The translations under genes and the position numbers were made by a program. DNA of 64,000 nucleotides, taken from positions 390,647-454,646 of the forward strand of contig BLAL01000049.1 of the NCBI GenBank assembly GCA_015698045.1, in the 5' to 3' direction. The notes under the pieces were generated by a model. The model ran no database searches. It was not told the origin of the DNA and was given only the letters and a program-made list of their open reading frames with translations. Origin of the DNA: Rhizophagus clarus (taxonomy: Eukaryota; Glomeromycota; Glomeromycetes; Glomerales; Glomeraceae). Positions 32,249-44,129 of this stretch are shown one piece after another. Each line of letters opens with the position of its first letter. The first letter of the stretch is position 1.

Positions 32249-32504
32249 TTTATTTATTTAATTAATAATATAATTTTATAAAAATCATTTAATTTGTAAA
32301 AAAGTAAAATTTCAACTTTTTAATTAAAGCAGATATAGCAAAATAAATGCCAAAATTCAATTCCTTGAGTAATAATTAGCTTAGATTCCAAAAATCTTGA
32401 AGATTGGATCACTGGTTATTAAAAAAATTAAATTTTTAAATTAGTAATTTTAGTGATTTACATGATTTTTACTATAAAAGATTATCAGTCGGTGGTCATG
32501 TCAG
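32249..32504. repeat. Left TIR of the DUF6589-type transposon
   Basis: Inverted copy of 37013-37248 with few differences over most of its length; the inner 60 bases are more diverged. Confidence 0.8.
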
Positions 32505-32912
32505 GGATCGGCATGGGGAGTCTATTTTAATTATATGATCGACATCCATATTGAACACTTTTTGTAAATCGGTTTTTAGACTAAAAAAAAAAATGCTACA
32601 TAATAACTTATGCTTAAATTTTACACACAATTTCACATTATGCCGAACTTATAAAATATCAATTTTTATTATGATTGAACAATTATTGAATAACTTTTAC
32701 TATAGACAACCTATTTGGCGAACAAAAAATTGCCAAACTTGACAATATTCCAACATACAAAAATGTTGTTTAACCATGGTTCGTAACACTAGGAAAAGCG
32801 TTGCAATGAGATAAAAAAAGATCATTTTTGTCTTCATTTTGGTAAAAGTAGTCTTAAATAACTTGCATCTCAAGTTCCAAATTGCCTATTTTTTGACAAA
32901 ACAAAATTGCTA

Positions 32913-35900
32913 ATGTCAGAACAAGAATACAAAATTTCCTCTCCTCCACCTTCTCTATTTTTTGTGAACTTGTCAGACGAATACAACGGTGAAACAAGCA
33001 GTAATGAAGAGTTTGAACAAGAAGAATTTTCATTAGGAGACAATAATAGTATTAGTGATATAGACTCTGAAGACTTTGAAGAAAATGAGAAACGTGACTA
33101 TGAAACATTTGAAAAAGAAGAAATTATAGAACATTTGGAAAATATAGAACTTACTCCATGTGTAATCGTTGATTTTGTTAATGGTAAAATTCAGCGATGT
33201 GAAGATTCAACGAAATTAAGACCATTATACAATTTATTTGGTACATGGCAAGTTGATAGAAATGCAATTAAAGAAGTTGATGGCATTTTACCAAGATTGG
33301 GGGTGTGTGATTCTCATTTTCAATTTGATAACAAATATTTACATAAATCACAGAATAAAAAATTGAAAGATTTTAATCAAGGAATTATTCAATGGCGTCG
33401 GTGTATTTTTTGTGACAAATATGTGACTTATTTTTCGCGAGGTGCAGGATGCAATATACATTCTTGGAATTTGAATGGCCAAAATATTCAAGTAGCTTGC
33501 AATGGTCAATTTGCGTGCGAAGCATTAAAAACGTGTCCATCTTTATGCGTACGTGCATTTGATATTATAAAACCTCGATGTATTTGTTGTTCATGTTACG
33601 AAGATTTGGGTGGGCACATTCATCATCGTCCTGGAAGAGGAAAAAAGGCAACAACATGTATTACCGAAAATTCACATGAGAAAGATATAACAAAAGGACT
33701 CGAATTTTTAGGCGATTGGTTAATTAACATTGCACAAACAGGACATGATGAAATTAAAAAAGATCTGTTAATCGAGGCATTCAAAACTTTTCTTCCTTTT
33801 GTTAATAAATTGTCTACCATGCCCAGTGAAACAGATTCTCAAACCACTAATACGTCAACAAATCAGGAAATCTATCTAAATGAAGCACCTAGCCTATTTA
33901 TGATAAAGACAGTTTTTATAGAAACTTCTAAAAAAAATAAGAAAAAAAGAAATGAAAAAATTTTGGAAATAAGCGACTTTAAGGTAATATGCTATGTATT
34001 TTGTCCTAGTCAAATAAGCAATTAGCATCTATAGAGGAAAAATTTCGATTATTTGTAACTTTTTTTTCAGGAATTTGGACGTGAATTCGGACAAAAATTA
34101 TGGAACTCACGATCAGATATCAACTCAAAAAAATCTGCGTTAGAATCTCCAAAAACTATCCAGGAATATTGTGATGGATTTCCCGAATTTTTAAACAATT
34201 TCTTCACTGGAATAATTGATGAATTGTATCAAAAAAAGAACGCAATATGCAACTGGCAGCGAAAAAGACGTAACAACTTACCAAAAACTACATCTTCCGA
34301 ACAGATAATGAAAATCGTGACATTCATCACATCTATACTTTTAGGAATCGCCTTTCCTCACCTGAAAATTTGGATTCCTCGAGTTTTGGCCAGCCTTGGT
34401 CGTATGCCACGATTATTGGGTTCCTTTCGACGGTTGCTAACAGTTTGTCATGTAACATCACACAGTGACCGACATGAACGAAAGCTTGCAAAAGTCCGAA
34501 TGGAAAAATCAAATCCAGCAAGCCGTCTCATTCAAGGTAACAATGTTTGGAATTTAGCAACCATCGATAACATTGACTTTAAGGAAAAGAGCTTCAAGTT
34601 TGGCAATATTTATGATGTTACACGTGATAATTCACACGCCACTCTAAGAATGGTGTTTCAAGCTCAATTGCCAATCGAAATAGAAACTGGTCCAGAGGAA
34701 GTTATCGAATTGACAGCTGAAACTTCGTTATTTGGTATGAATCAGGGTATTGATGGAACGTTAACTATGTTTCGGCAAGTCATTTATGAATTGCTAGATT
34801 TTAAAAACATCAATGAAGAATTAGTTTACAAGACAAATTTCGATGCAGAAACCATAAAAAACATTATACTTACTAGATTAGATCGTGGATGTTGTGGACC
34901 TTCTCCTAACATTGTAATCTTGGAACCAGGTGCCAGTCCAAATTCAGATGAAGAGATTTTACGCGTGGCTGAAATGTACAAAGATGACTTTGCGTTAGAA
35001 AGTCATTCTTTTCTGGACATTGTTGCAGATGAAGCTATCTTTCGTCGATTAATCAAATGTCGGGCAAAATGGCCAAATATAAGGCCTCTCCTTGGACAAT
35101 AGCACACGTCAAAGGATTTTTGCTCTGTTTTATTGGTTTTATTTTCTAGTTACGGTTTACTAAGTTTAGCATCGCGTTTAGGCGTTCGTTTCTTAGACAA
35201 ATTTGAATCTGTAGTTGACTATCGTTCAACCGCAAGAGTACTCGATCTTTTATGGGTCGCAGTCGGAATATCCATTAGTATCTATATTACCAAAAAAGGA
35301 ATATCTTTTAACGAAATAATGGATAGTGAAAACGGCTCACACATTTGTCTCAAGGTATATATTTTATTGGATAATATTTTACAGTATTTTTAATGAAAAG
35401 AAGCACTTAATTTAGCTATTGTTAAACTAGTTTCTTGTTTTATTTATTTAAAAATATGTATTATTACAAATGAAAAATAAAGTCAATATTGAGCACTATT
35501 ACAATTATAAACAAAAAATTTTATTAAAATTTACATACATTAGGTGTGGTATCTATATTATGAATGGGCTGGAATATGGAAGGCACACCGAATGGGAATG
35601 CGTGTAGGAAACTTTGATTTACAACAAAATTCATTGTCTGCAGCGGGACCCCTTTATGCAAGCGCAGCTAAATCAAACTACACAACAGCCATAGCTCATT
35701 ATCTCAGTATCATAACCGCTCATCCCAAACTAGAAGAAAAACTGCGTTATTGTGGTGCATTTAAGATTCCCCATGACATTGACGAAGATCCTAACAATGT
35801 ACGCCATGTTTGTTTTGGATTTGATGAAGCTTTGGAAACCTTTGGCGTAAGATTCATCAAGCAGAATGTTAGTGGAAACATATTTGATGAGAAGAATCTT

Positions 35901-36533
35901 AGGGATCAAATAAAAGCTTCCCAAGATGAAAGAGAGAGAATAGATTTACTAATGAGCGAATACCTTGATGATTATTCGGTGTCACATAGTGAACGGGCTG
36001 TCAAGTCACGCAAGGAATCTTTATGGGAACTCGTAGATGATCTTGTAACAGTGTTTGGAATGGCTGACCCCTTATCTCACCAACTATTTCAAGAATATAA
36101 ACCTACAGAAATGCATCAGGAAGGGCTTAATCGGCTGATTGCTTGTTATCCAGATGGGTTAGAACGAATAAAAGCGGTATATCGTCAAGAAGTTTTAGAG
36201 ATAGAACGAAGAAATCCACAGGGTAGAAGGACAATAGGAGTTGTTAGAACAAAACCAAAAGATTATAACAAAAAGAGTATTGGAAAGAGGACGAGAGTGG
36301 TGGCAGAAAATTCAAATGAAATATCACCTACTACCGAACCACAACCAAAACGAAGAAAAACAACAGGCACCAAACGCAGAACTACTGAAGATGAAACTGC
36401 GATCCTTTGTGCATTGAAAATGTACAAAGATAACCTTCCAGATGATGCCATTACTTCCGTTCGTAAGAATTTGTCAGAAGTTTGGACCGTAAAAAAGGTG
36501 CGAGAATGGTGGAATTATCATAAGAACAGGTAG
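32913..36533 (+). pseudogene. DUF6589-family protein, likely transposase, one nonsense codon
   Basis: Three exons. Exon 1 (32913 to about 33981) is acidic, then Cys-rich (CIFCDKYV, CNGQFACEALKTC, CICCSCY...HIHH), a probable zinc cluster. The intron is 33982-34070. Exon 2 (34071 to about 35355) contains HSDRHERKLAKVRME and NQGIDGTLTMFRQVIYELL, and is broken by TAG at 35101 after LLGQ, where the family usually has Trp. It continues SYGLLSLASRLGVRFLDKFE. The second intron ends at 35543. Exon 3 starts WYLYYEWAGIWKAHRMGMR and holds KSNYTTAIAHYL and FDEALETFGVRFIKQN. The last 60 residues (VWTVKKVREWWNYHKNR) look like a homeodomain-type helix-turn-helix. The family match is from memory of fungal DUF6589 proteins. 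Confidence 0.6.
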
Positions 36534-37012
36534 ATTGCAAAAATAATTTTGTTACCAGAAAATAAAGAATGTAAATTTTTTTACAATTTTTGCTAGTTTT
36601 CTTCTTTATTTTGTAATTTCTACGAAGATTATACTGGTTAATTAATTAATAAAATGAAAATTAGCTATTTGCCATAAAAAGTACTATTCTAACTGCTTTT
36701 TATCGACTAAATAAGTTGATTGCGCTTGAAAAAATACACATAATTATGTGTTCAAAATAGCTTTTAAAAAGTATATAAACTTGCATCTCGAGGTTTAGGT
36801 CAAAAAAATAGGGAAAGTTGGCCTAATATAAAGTTTTTATACAAGTGTCATACTGTAGAGAAAAATATTGGAATATGTAGGTAGAAACCGTAAGAACAAA
36901 AGTTCCTTAAGGTTCGTTGGTAAGCGAGTTGAAACAAAATGTCGTTACATTAGACGGTAAATTTCTGATTTTTAACGTTACACAAAATTTTAATTAGTGA
37001 TTGACAGGTGAT
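36534..37012. other. 3' region of the DUF6589-type transposon
   Basis: AT-rich, non-coding, between the stop codon and the right TIR. Confidence 0.5.
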
Positions 37013-37248
37013 CTGACATGACCACCGACTGTTATGATTTTCATAATTTTTTATAATGTTTAAATTTAATTTTTTTAATAACCAGTGATCCAATCTTCAA
37101 GATTTTTGGAATCTAAGCTAATTATTACTCAAGGAATTGAATTTTGGCATTTATTTTGCTGTATCTGCTTTAATGAAAAAGTTGAAATTTTACTTTTTTA
37201 CAAATTAAACGATTTTTATAAAATTATACTATTAATTAAATAAATAAA
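37013..37248. repeat. Right TIR of the DUF6589-type transposon
   Basis: Inverted copy of the left TIR; begins CTGACATGACCACCGACT. Confidence 0.8.
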
Positions 37249-37419
37249 GACTATTTCTATTTGTACACTAGTGTTAGGGACAATAAATTTCTGCTTTAAG
37301 CAGAAAATCACAGAATTATCCAAATGATAACTCAAAGCAGATACCAAATAAAATAATCGCAGATTATAGCAGATTTTAGGAAATAGATTGTATTACATTG
37401 TTGAAGTTAAAAATTGATC

Positions 37420-37680
37420 ATAATAGTTATAATAATCGTAATAATCATAATAGTCACAATAGTTATAATAGTCATAATAGTTGTAATAGTTAGGACGATC
37501 ATGATAGTTGTAATAATCATAATAATCATGATGATCATAATAATATGATCAATCTGATTAATATGATTAATATAATTTATTATATTTATTTGATTTATTT
37601 TATTTATTATATTTATATTATATATTTTATTTATTATATTTATTTTATTTTTGTTATTAATATTTTATTATATATAATGA
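37420..37680. repeat. ATAATCATAATAGT simple repeat followed by TTTATTATA tract
   Basis: 37425-37550 is built from AATAGTCATAATAGTTATAA variants; 37560-37680 is almost pure A/T. Non-coding. Confidence 0.7.
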
Positions 37681-38129
37681 TTGAATAAGTTGTAGGTAAA
37701 GTAGAGTCGTAGTAGTTGGTTATTTAACTTTTATCTTTGTATTTTATTTTTTTAGTTATTACTAAGATTTTATCTGCAACAAAAGATAATTTCTTTGGGT
37801 TATTCTTGCCAACAAAAGAATCAATCCATTAACTAAAGTTATAACGTATTTCTTTATTTTTTAATAAACTTTATTACTCTTATCTTATTTTATTATAAAC
37901 GTTTGCCTTCAGAATTTATCATATCACGTGTTAAAGTTCTTACCAGAGTTAAACTCCTGTTATTTTGGGTATCGTGTAAAGTTTCAGTCCTTTACATTTG
38001 CCAAGATAACAACATATATTGTCCAATCAAATCTATTAATTAAATCTATTTTTAATCTTTTTTTTGAAGTATTTTTTTTTAAAAATCGTAACTAGTTAAA
38101 AAATAGTTAAAAAGTAACTGTATATACTT

Positions 38130-39357
38130 GCGCAGCTGAGCATCCTGGCTATTTTAGAATTGTCAATGACGGTATTTTGCTTTGTATATATTGCAATTAT
38201 GCTATTAAATGGAAAAAAATCAACTGTTGATGACCATGTTCGTGGTCCTGTTTATTCCGCAAAAAAGGAAGTATATAAAAGAAAAAGGAATGGAAAAACA
38301 CAACAACAAATGACAATAACTTCAACAATCTCTATTTCTGATAGTAAAAAAGAATTAATTGAAGATTTAATTTAAGCTTTTACTACTACTAATATATCTT
38401 TGGAAAAAGTAAATTCTCTATTCCTTTTTTTCAAAAACATGTAAAACAAGAAGATTTCATTCTCCAAATACCTACGTTACGTCAAATGCACTTACTTCAA
38501 ATCTTTGAAAACTATCTTACACAACTTAAACTTTTATTTGAAAATAAACCAGTAGCAATTACCATGGATGAAACTACAGATGATTGTACTTGTAGTGTAG
38601 TGAATACTCTTTTTCACTTTCGCACAAATACCAAATTAGTCTCAGTAGATTTTTTAATTCAAGTTAATAATTCAACAATGGGCTCAACTCTTCTTACAAT
38701 TCTGACAAAATACAATATTCTTTTTTTTCTTCCACGTTTATTTATTTCAGATTCAGCTACTTATATGAAGAAATGTTTTTGTGAAGTGTTAAAACCTGTT
38801 ATGCCACAACTGATTCATGCCCCTTGCTGTGCACACATATTGAACCTAATCGGATAAGTAAAGTATTTTGTTATAAATTTAATTATCTCAAAATAATTTT
38901 ATATAATATTTAAATTTGTAATGAAACATGGCAAAAATTTAATCCATTTGCCATTTTAAAAGAATTCTTGGCTAAGGTAAAAGAATACTTTGTTTGTAGT
39001 CCAGCAAGAAGAAGTAGATATTTAACACATTTACGTAATTATGGTATATCTTCTCCTTGTAAAATTCCTTTTCTCACGTCTACACGTTGGAATTCGTGGT
39101 TCAGAATGGTTGAATATTCAAAAACACATATACTCTATTGGAATTCCTTTTTTCAGGATGAAGTAACCAATGATTCAACAAATGAAACACTTAAAAATAT
39201 TTTAAATACTCTTTCTGATCCTTTTAAATTTGGTACTATTTCAGTTTATATTCATTTTATTTCTATATATGCAAAACAATTCGTACAAGATACTGATTTT
39301 TTTCAGAAACAAAATAAGCCTACTTTGCTGAAACTTGAAGTTTACAATCGATATTGA
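38130..39357 (+). pseudogene. hAT-family transposase, decayed
   Basis: It starts with a BED-type zinc-finger remnant: GYFRIVNDGILLCIYCNYAIKWKK, a shift at an A run, then STVDDHVRGPVYSAKK. The catalytic part (38486-38853) contains ITMDETTDDCT, VDFLIQVNNSTMGSTL, FISDSATYMKKCF and HAPCCAHILNLIG. An intron lies at about 38854-38920. The next exon (38968-39357) has KVKEYFVCSPARRSRYL and PFLTSTRWNSWFRMVEY, where T-R-W-x-S-W is a hAT signature. The frame closes at LKLEVYNRY where a GATATCG repeat array begins, so the C-terminal dimerisation domain is missing. Stops and shifts occur around 38375-38480. Confidence 0.75.
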
Positions 39358-39910
39358 ATAAATATCATAATGATGTCATTACAATATCATTACGATATTT
39401 TAACAAAAAATCAAATCGATGTCGTTAAATTAGTCTTAACTATGTTTATTCGATATTGATTGGTTCAATATCTCTGTGATCACTATACGACATTTATTTG
39501 ATATCGTAACTATATCGTAGCAATAACGTATTAACATCGAATTAATATTGCCAAAGTATTATAACATTTATTCGATATCGTAACTATATCATAGCAATAA
39601 CGTATTAACATCGAATTAGCATTGCAAAAGTATTATAACATTTATTTGATATCGTAACTATATCGTAAAGATAACATATTAACATTGAATTAACATTGCA
39701 AAGTATTATAACATTTATTTGATATCGTAACTATATCGTAGCGATATCATATTAACATCAAATTAATATTACGAAAATGTTTTTATATTTACTCGACATC
39801 ATAACTATATCATAGAAATATCATATTAATATTGAATTAACATCGCTAAAGTATTATAACATTTATTTGATATCATAACTACATCATAGTAATTTCATAA
39901 ATTACATCAT
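39358..39910. repeat. 74-bp GATATCG minisatellite
   Basis: Unit ACATTTATTTGATATCGTAA and what follows, through GTATTATA, recurs at about 39490, 39564, 39638 and 39710, with degenerate units on both sides. It is rich in GATATCG/CGATATC and starts exactly where the hAT frame stops. Confidence 0.8.
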
Positions 39911-39948
39911 AAAAAATGATATTATATTTATTACATTATAATAATAAT

Positions 39949-40044
39949 TTACATTAATAATAATAATTTACATTAATAATAATAATTTACATTAATAATA
40001 ATAATTTACATTAATAATAATAATTTACATTAATAATAATAATA
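39949..40044. repeat. 19-bp tandem repeat (AATTTACATTAATAATAAT) x 5
   Basis: Five near-perfect copies. Confidence 0.85.
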
Positions 40045-40645
40045 AGAAAATAAAGAAGAAAATAAAGGTGTCCGATCAATATTAGGTACCGATTCCTAGC
40101 AGATCCTTACGCAGTACTCTAGGGTTTTAGTTTTAGTAGCTTTAGTTTTGGTTTTGGTTTTAGTTTTGGTTTAGTTTTGGTTTTAGTTTTAGTTTTCTCC
40201 CTAGAGTTTCTGATCACGCTTTCACCATACAGGTTTACTAACGTCTACTAAGGCGCATACCTAACAGAACAACAACACCTGAGAAGTGAAGTAATATTCA
40301 ATGTGGATAGAGTGGATAGGTCAGATATGATAAATAATGAAAATAAAATATAAATGAAACAAAGGCAAAAAGAAAAAAGGAGACAAGATCAAAAAGAAAT
40401 GATAAAGAATATTGATGGAAAAAGATGAAACGAAAAGAAAGGGAGACGAAGAAAGAGAAATAAAAGGAAAAAGAAACAAAAACCAAAGGGAGAACGAAAG
40501 GGGGGTCACATTTTCCTTTTTCTTTTTTTTCTTTTCATGTGATGAGTGAATACATCTTATTCCTTTTATTCTATACATAAGTAGGATCCAATCACTAAGG
40601 GTAAATTTAAAAAAATAAAAATATAAAAAAAACAATTATGATTAA
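40045..40645. other. Non-coding, includes GTTTTAG simple repeat
   Basis: 40115-40195 is made of GTTTTAGTTTTGG variants. 40330-40500 is purine-rich (AAAAGAAA), and the open frames on its other strand are composition artefacts. Nothing else seen. Confidence 0.5.
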
Positions 40646-40662
40646 TATAATATACTCTTTAT
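40646..40662. repeat. 17-bp target-site duplication, left copy (TATAATATACTCTTTAT)
   Basis: Identical to 42604-42620. It lies directly beyond the poly(A) end of the minus-strand retroposon. Confidence 0.9.
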
Positions 40663-42603
40663 TTTTTTTTCTTTTAAAGGCGTTAGAAGCGCGAACATCT
40701 TTATTGTAAAAAGTTAAGTAAACAAATGCTACCACTAAGTACACAGGAGTAAGCTTCTAGGGTCCATACACCCCAGTTCAACCATATCGCCTATAAAACC
40801 AGGGCACTGAGTGATGCTAGCTAATCTAGACATCCTAAAGGAAAAAATAGGTAGAAAAAAGAAAATATTCTAAAAACTAAAGAGGAAATATAATATACTC
40901 TTAGACCTAAAGTATTACTACCCTAGTCTACTGCCTAACGAGTGATTTCAGAGTTTCCATGATTGTTGCTATATCTGCCGCTAGCTTCTTCTTGGAAATC
41001 CGAGGTTTCTTCGGCGATGCTTTCTTAGTTGTGTCCAAAGAGCGTTTAGAGATCTTTAACGGATCGTCTTCAGTTTTCTTTACTTGTTTGGAACCTTTAC
41101 AGGTGCCAATTGGAATACGATTCGAACCTGTGCCCACGGTATTGGACTTGGGGGACGAGTTCTGTGAATTGTTAGTAGTGGACCGCTTACTTGGTTTGAT
41201 CTTGTTTGTCTTATTATAAGCTGTCTTGTTGTTTGACGGACCAAGGTGACGGGACCATTTTAATTGTGCGCCATTCCAAATCATAGGTTTATCAATACAG
41301 TCTTTCATGTTGTCCCAAGTTGATAGATAACCTATGATTTTCCTGGATCCATCCGGTAATTTTACATGCGTATATCACGTTGTATTAGGGAGCTAATGTT
41401 CTCTTTGAGGGCCAGCGTAGTTGTATTCATGTCATCAGGTGGTTGTTCAATCACAACTTGGTATCGCTCCCTTTCTTTCCGTTCCTTGAGCGACCATGAC
41501 GCTGGAAACCATCGCACAGGCAGTGCATTAAGCGGAGCCATCCAACTCTTATTCGTATCATATTCCAAGAAGAGCTCATTCATCTCAAATTTACAACGTA
41601 CGGTCTTATATTTCTTTTGCCGTTTGACTTGTATAGAGATGATTCTACCCCATGATGATAAGTGTTGCAGGATGTCAATATTGCTCCATTTTGCGGGGAT
41701 GTCATATATAAGGATATCTCAAACGGCCGTCGACGCTGGCGACGGAAGAAATCCTGTGACAATGTAGTTTGCTTCATCTTCACCATAAATATCCGTTTGT
41801 TTGTCAGTTTTTCCAAGGGTTTTGCCTTTCTCTGGAGTACTGGACTGTATAGGTGGAGATTCCTCTAACACGGGGGGGTTCGATGATGAAGAAGAGGGGA
41901 TTGGTTTGGTCACCTGATCGGCTTCGTGTGATTGGTCCTGGCGGGATTTCTTCTTTTTCCTTTTCTTCTTGTCTTTTTTCGTGGAACTATCCGTATTAGG
42001 TTTATCTATTTTGTTGATGTGCAACTGAGGTGCTGGTTGGTCCTCCTCTGTGAAAGAAATATCCATTTCCTCCTCAGGGGCTTCGGGTGTAACAACTGAT
42101 TTGGATTTATCAGCTGCTGTGAAACTACTTGATATGGTAAGCGGTGGCGTTAATTCGGTATCACTTGTGTCCGAGTCATCTGACCTCTCTCTATCGCCTT
42201 GGGAAGCTTAAATAATCTTGTAGGCGCGCCGTAAAATATGACGGCTCAAAGCCTCTATGAAGCCAAACATCTCTAGAGAGTAAGCTTTTACTACTCCGCC
42301 GTTCTTATCTTGTTTTTCCTTGAGTGAAGACCAGTCGTGGTCTGGGAGACGTTTGAGGATATATTTTTTGAAGTACTTTTCATTAGACGTATTCTGTATT
42401 AACTTCGGCAATATTTTCACTACGTCATCGTAAAAAACTTCGTAAACTGCTTCGTCTACTGCCAACTCTAAGTCGAGCTTGTTAACATAATAGTATTTAG
42501 CATCGTCAGACATGTTGTTTTCCTTTGACAGCCTTGGAAAAATAAAAAATAAAAAATTTTTTATCGCAGAAAATTTGGTCCAGGTGATCGTCGGAAAGAG
42601 TTG
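40663..42603 (-). mobile_element. ORF1-only non-LTR retroposon, copy 2 (1,941 bp)
   Basis: Flanked by a perfect 17-bp duplication. On the minus strand it starts at 42603, with a leader containing GGACCAAATTTTCTGCG, runs through the ORF1 frame, and ends in a short poly(A) (T run at 40663-40670). Same layout, size and leader as 7676-9657 but opposite orientation. No reverse transcriptase. Confidence 0.85.
40928..42513 (-). pseudogene. ORF1-like RRM protein of the retroposon, three defects
   Basis: ATG 42513 opens MSDDAKYYYVNKLDLELAVD, an N-terminal helical domain of about 100 residues. A TAA near 42208 interrupts. Then comes a Ser/Asp/Lys linker with a strongly basic KKDKKKRKKKKSRQD and PSSSSSNPP. 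A TGA at 41719 precedes ILIYDIPAKWSNIDIL and GRIISIQVKRQKKYKTVR, which look like RRM strands 1 and 3. LPVRWFPASWSLKERKERER follows. A frameshift near 41365 precedes SRKIIGYLSTWDNMKDCI and LKWSRHLGP, then a basic low-complexity tail ending KLAADIATIMETLKSLVRQ. The protein would bind RNA and assist LINE-type retrotransposition. The 41719 stop is a CGA-to-TGA candidate. Confidence 0.75.
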
Positions 42604-42620
42604 TATAATATACTCTTTAT
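42604..42620. repeat. 17-bp target-site duplication, right copy
   Basis: Perfect copy of 40646-40662. Confidence 0.9.
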
Positions 42621-44129
42621 AAAATATATTTAAATTTTAAATTTAATACATAATCTTGGGATAATGGTTAAAGCAGGTAATCTCTGGGATTTTGAGAAAA
42701 AATAAAAATGATAATATTTTTAACGTTAGCTCTTTAAATTTTGAAAGTGTTAATTCTTAAAACATAATATTATAAAAAAAAAAATGCTGGCTTCTACGAC
42801 TGACGCCACCCCGGACAAAGTAATTGGCGGCAGAAAATGTCATAAAATATCCAGCCCTATTTCACAACATTTTCCTCTGGGCTAAGCAAATATTACAAAA
42901 GAAAGCTTCAAATATATTCAGCAATTTGAACATAGCATTTGAGAATACATTCTAACTCCCTTAAGTAATACCACAGTCTAACAAAGAAAGACTCAAACTA
43001 CACCCTATTGTAAAGAAAATACATAACCAATCCCTCCTACAGAACCAGTAGACTTTACGAATATGGTAGAGTCCAAAAAAAATATGAAAAATATGTGTAT
43101 ATCCCATTTTCATACCTGCTTAATGGCTTCACTATTTATTTAAAAGTAGTTTTTTTGTCTTATACGTTTTTTGGCAAACGGTCTTCGTGTTGGCGACTAT
43201 ATCGAATATATAAACTAAAATGCCAAAGTACTGTTAATATTGTAAAAGATAAGTAAAGTATATTTGGATAAAAGCGAGAAGAAGAAAATACCGTAAAGTG
43301 TTAAAATATAAGACAAATATAATATTTTTAAGAAGAGAGAAGTGTATTTTTGAAAAATAAACAAAAAAAAAATCGCGCATTAATAAACCGAATTTTAGCT
43401 ATTTTTAGATATCACATGCATGTAATCAAAGCGATTTTTATTACATCATGCATAAGGATCAATGTAATTTTATTGGTTAATTTTAACCAAAATTTTAGTC
43501 ATTTCTTCATTACACAAAATATTTGCTATGTCTATTGGTGAAAACAAGACCACAGAAGACATTTATAAATTTTTAAAAAAGAATGAAATTTCAGTTGTTA
43601 TTTTAATGATTTAAAGATTATTTACGTTAACGCTAAAATAAGAAATTATAAAATCAACAATTTCTCTAATAATAATTAAATTACTATGCTATCTTAGTAA
43701 TAAACTTGATTATTAGTTATTTATTAAAATTTTTTAATCCAAGAGCAAAAATGAATATATATAAATCAACCTTGTCATTTCCTTCAGCGAGACCTATTAA
43801 GTGTTCAAAAAGTCTGATTGGGTTTTCGCGTGCGAGTTATCAAATGATTAGGTAATACAAACTTATTTAGGATGTGATACATGATTTCCTTTATTTGCGG
43901 GATCAGTTGATTATATTGAAACACTTTTCGCACTTATTAGCATTTATATTATCAATTAAAAGTATCAACTTATATTTGAAGATAAGAAATTTATTATAAG
44001 TTTATTTATAATTTTGATTTTTTCATAGATAGATTGCTATTTGATAATTAATTAATTGGTTAGGATTCGTCAGGTACTTTAATAAAGAATTATATATAAT
44101 TTGATAATAGACTTTAATAACAAACCTAA
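42621..44129. other. AT-rich intergenic region
   Basis: Apart from a GC-richer patch at 42788-42850 (GACGCCACCCCGGACAAAG) there is no coding pattern. The 63-codon frame at 43350 is low in complexity and unsupported. Confidence 0.45.

Larger units (their letters stand above)
32249..37248 (+). mobile_element. DNA transposon with 240-255-bp TIRs carrying a DUF6589-type gene, 5.0 kb
   Basis: Left TIR 32249-32504 and right TIR 37013-37248 are inverted copies, sharing for example AAATGCCAAAATTCAATTCC, GGATCACTGGTTATT and AGTCGGTGGTCATGTCAG. One gene fills the space between. CAGTGGATGCCAAAATAAACG at 32154 may be an additional outer end with no right counterpart. No target duplication found. Confidence 0.75.

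Noticed and set aside
39358..40044. CRISPR-like regular repeats
   Set aside because: Units are contiguous tandem repeats without unique spacers, in eukaryotic DNA.
40115..40200. Telomere-like repeat
   Set aside because: GTTTTAGTTTTGG variants are irregular and internal and do not match TTAGGG.
40298..40635. Phe/Ser/Leu-rich open frames
   Set aside because: Complement of a purine-rich stretch; composition artefact with no motif.
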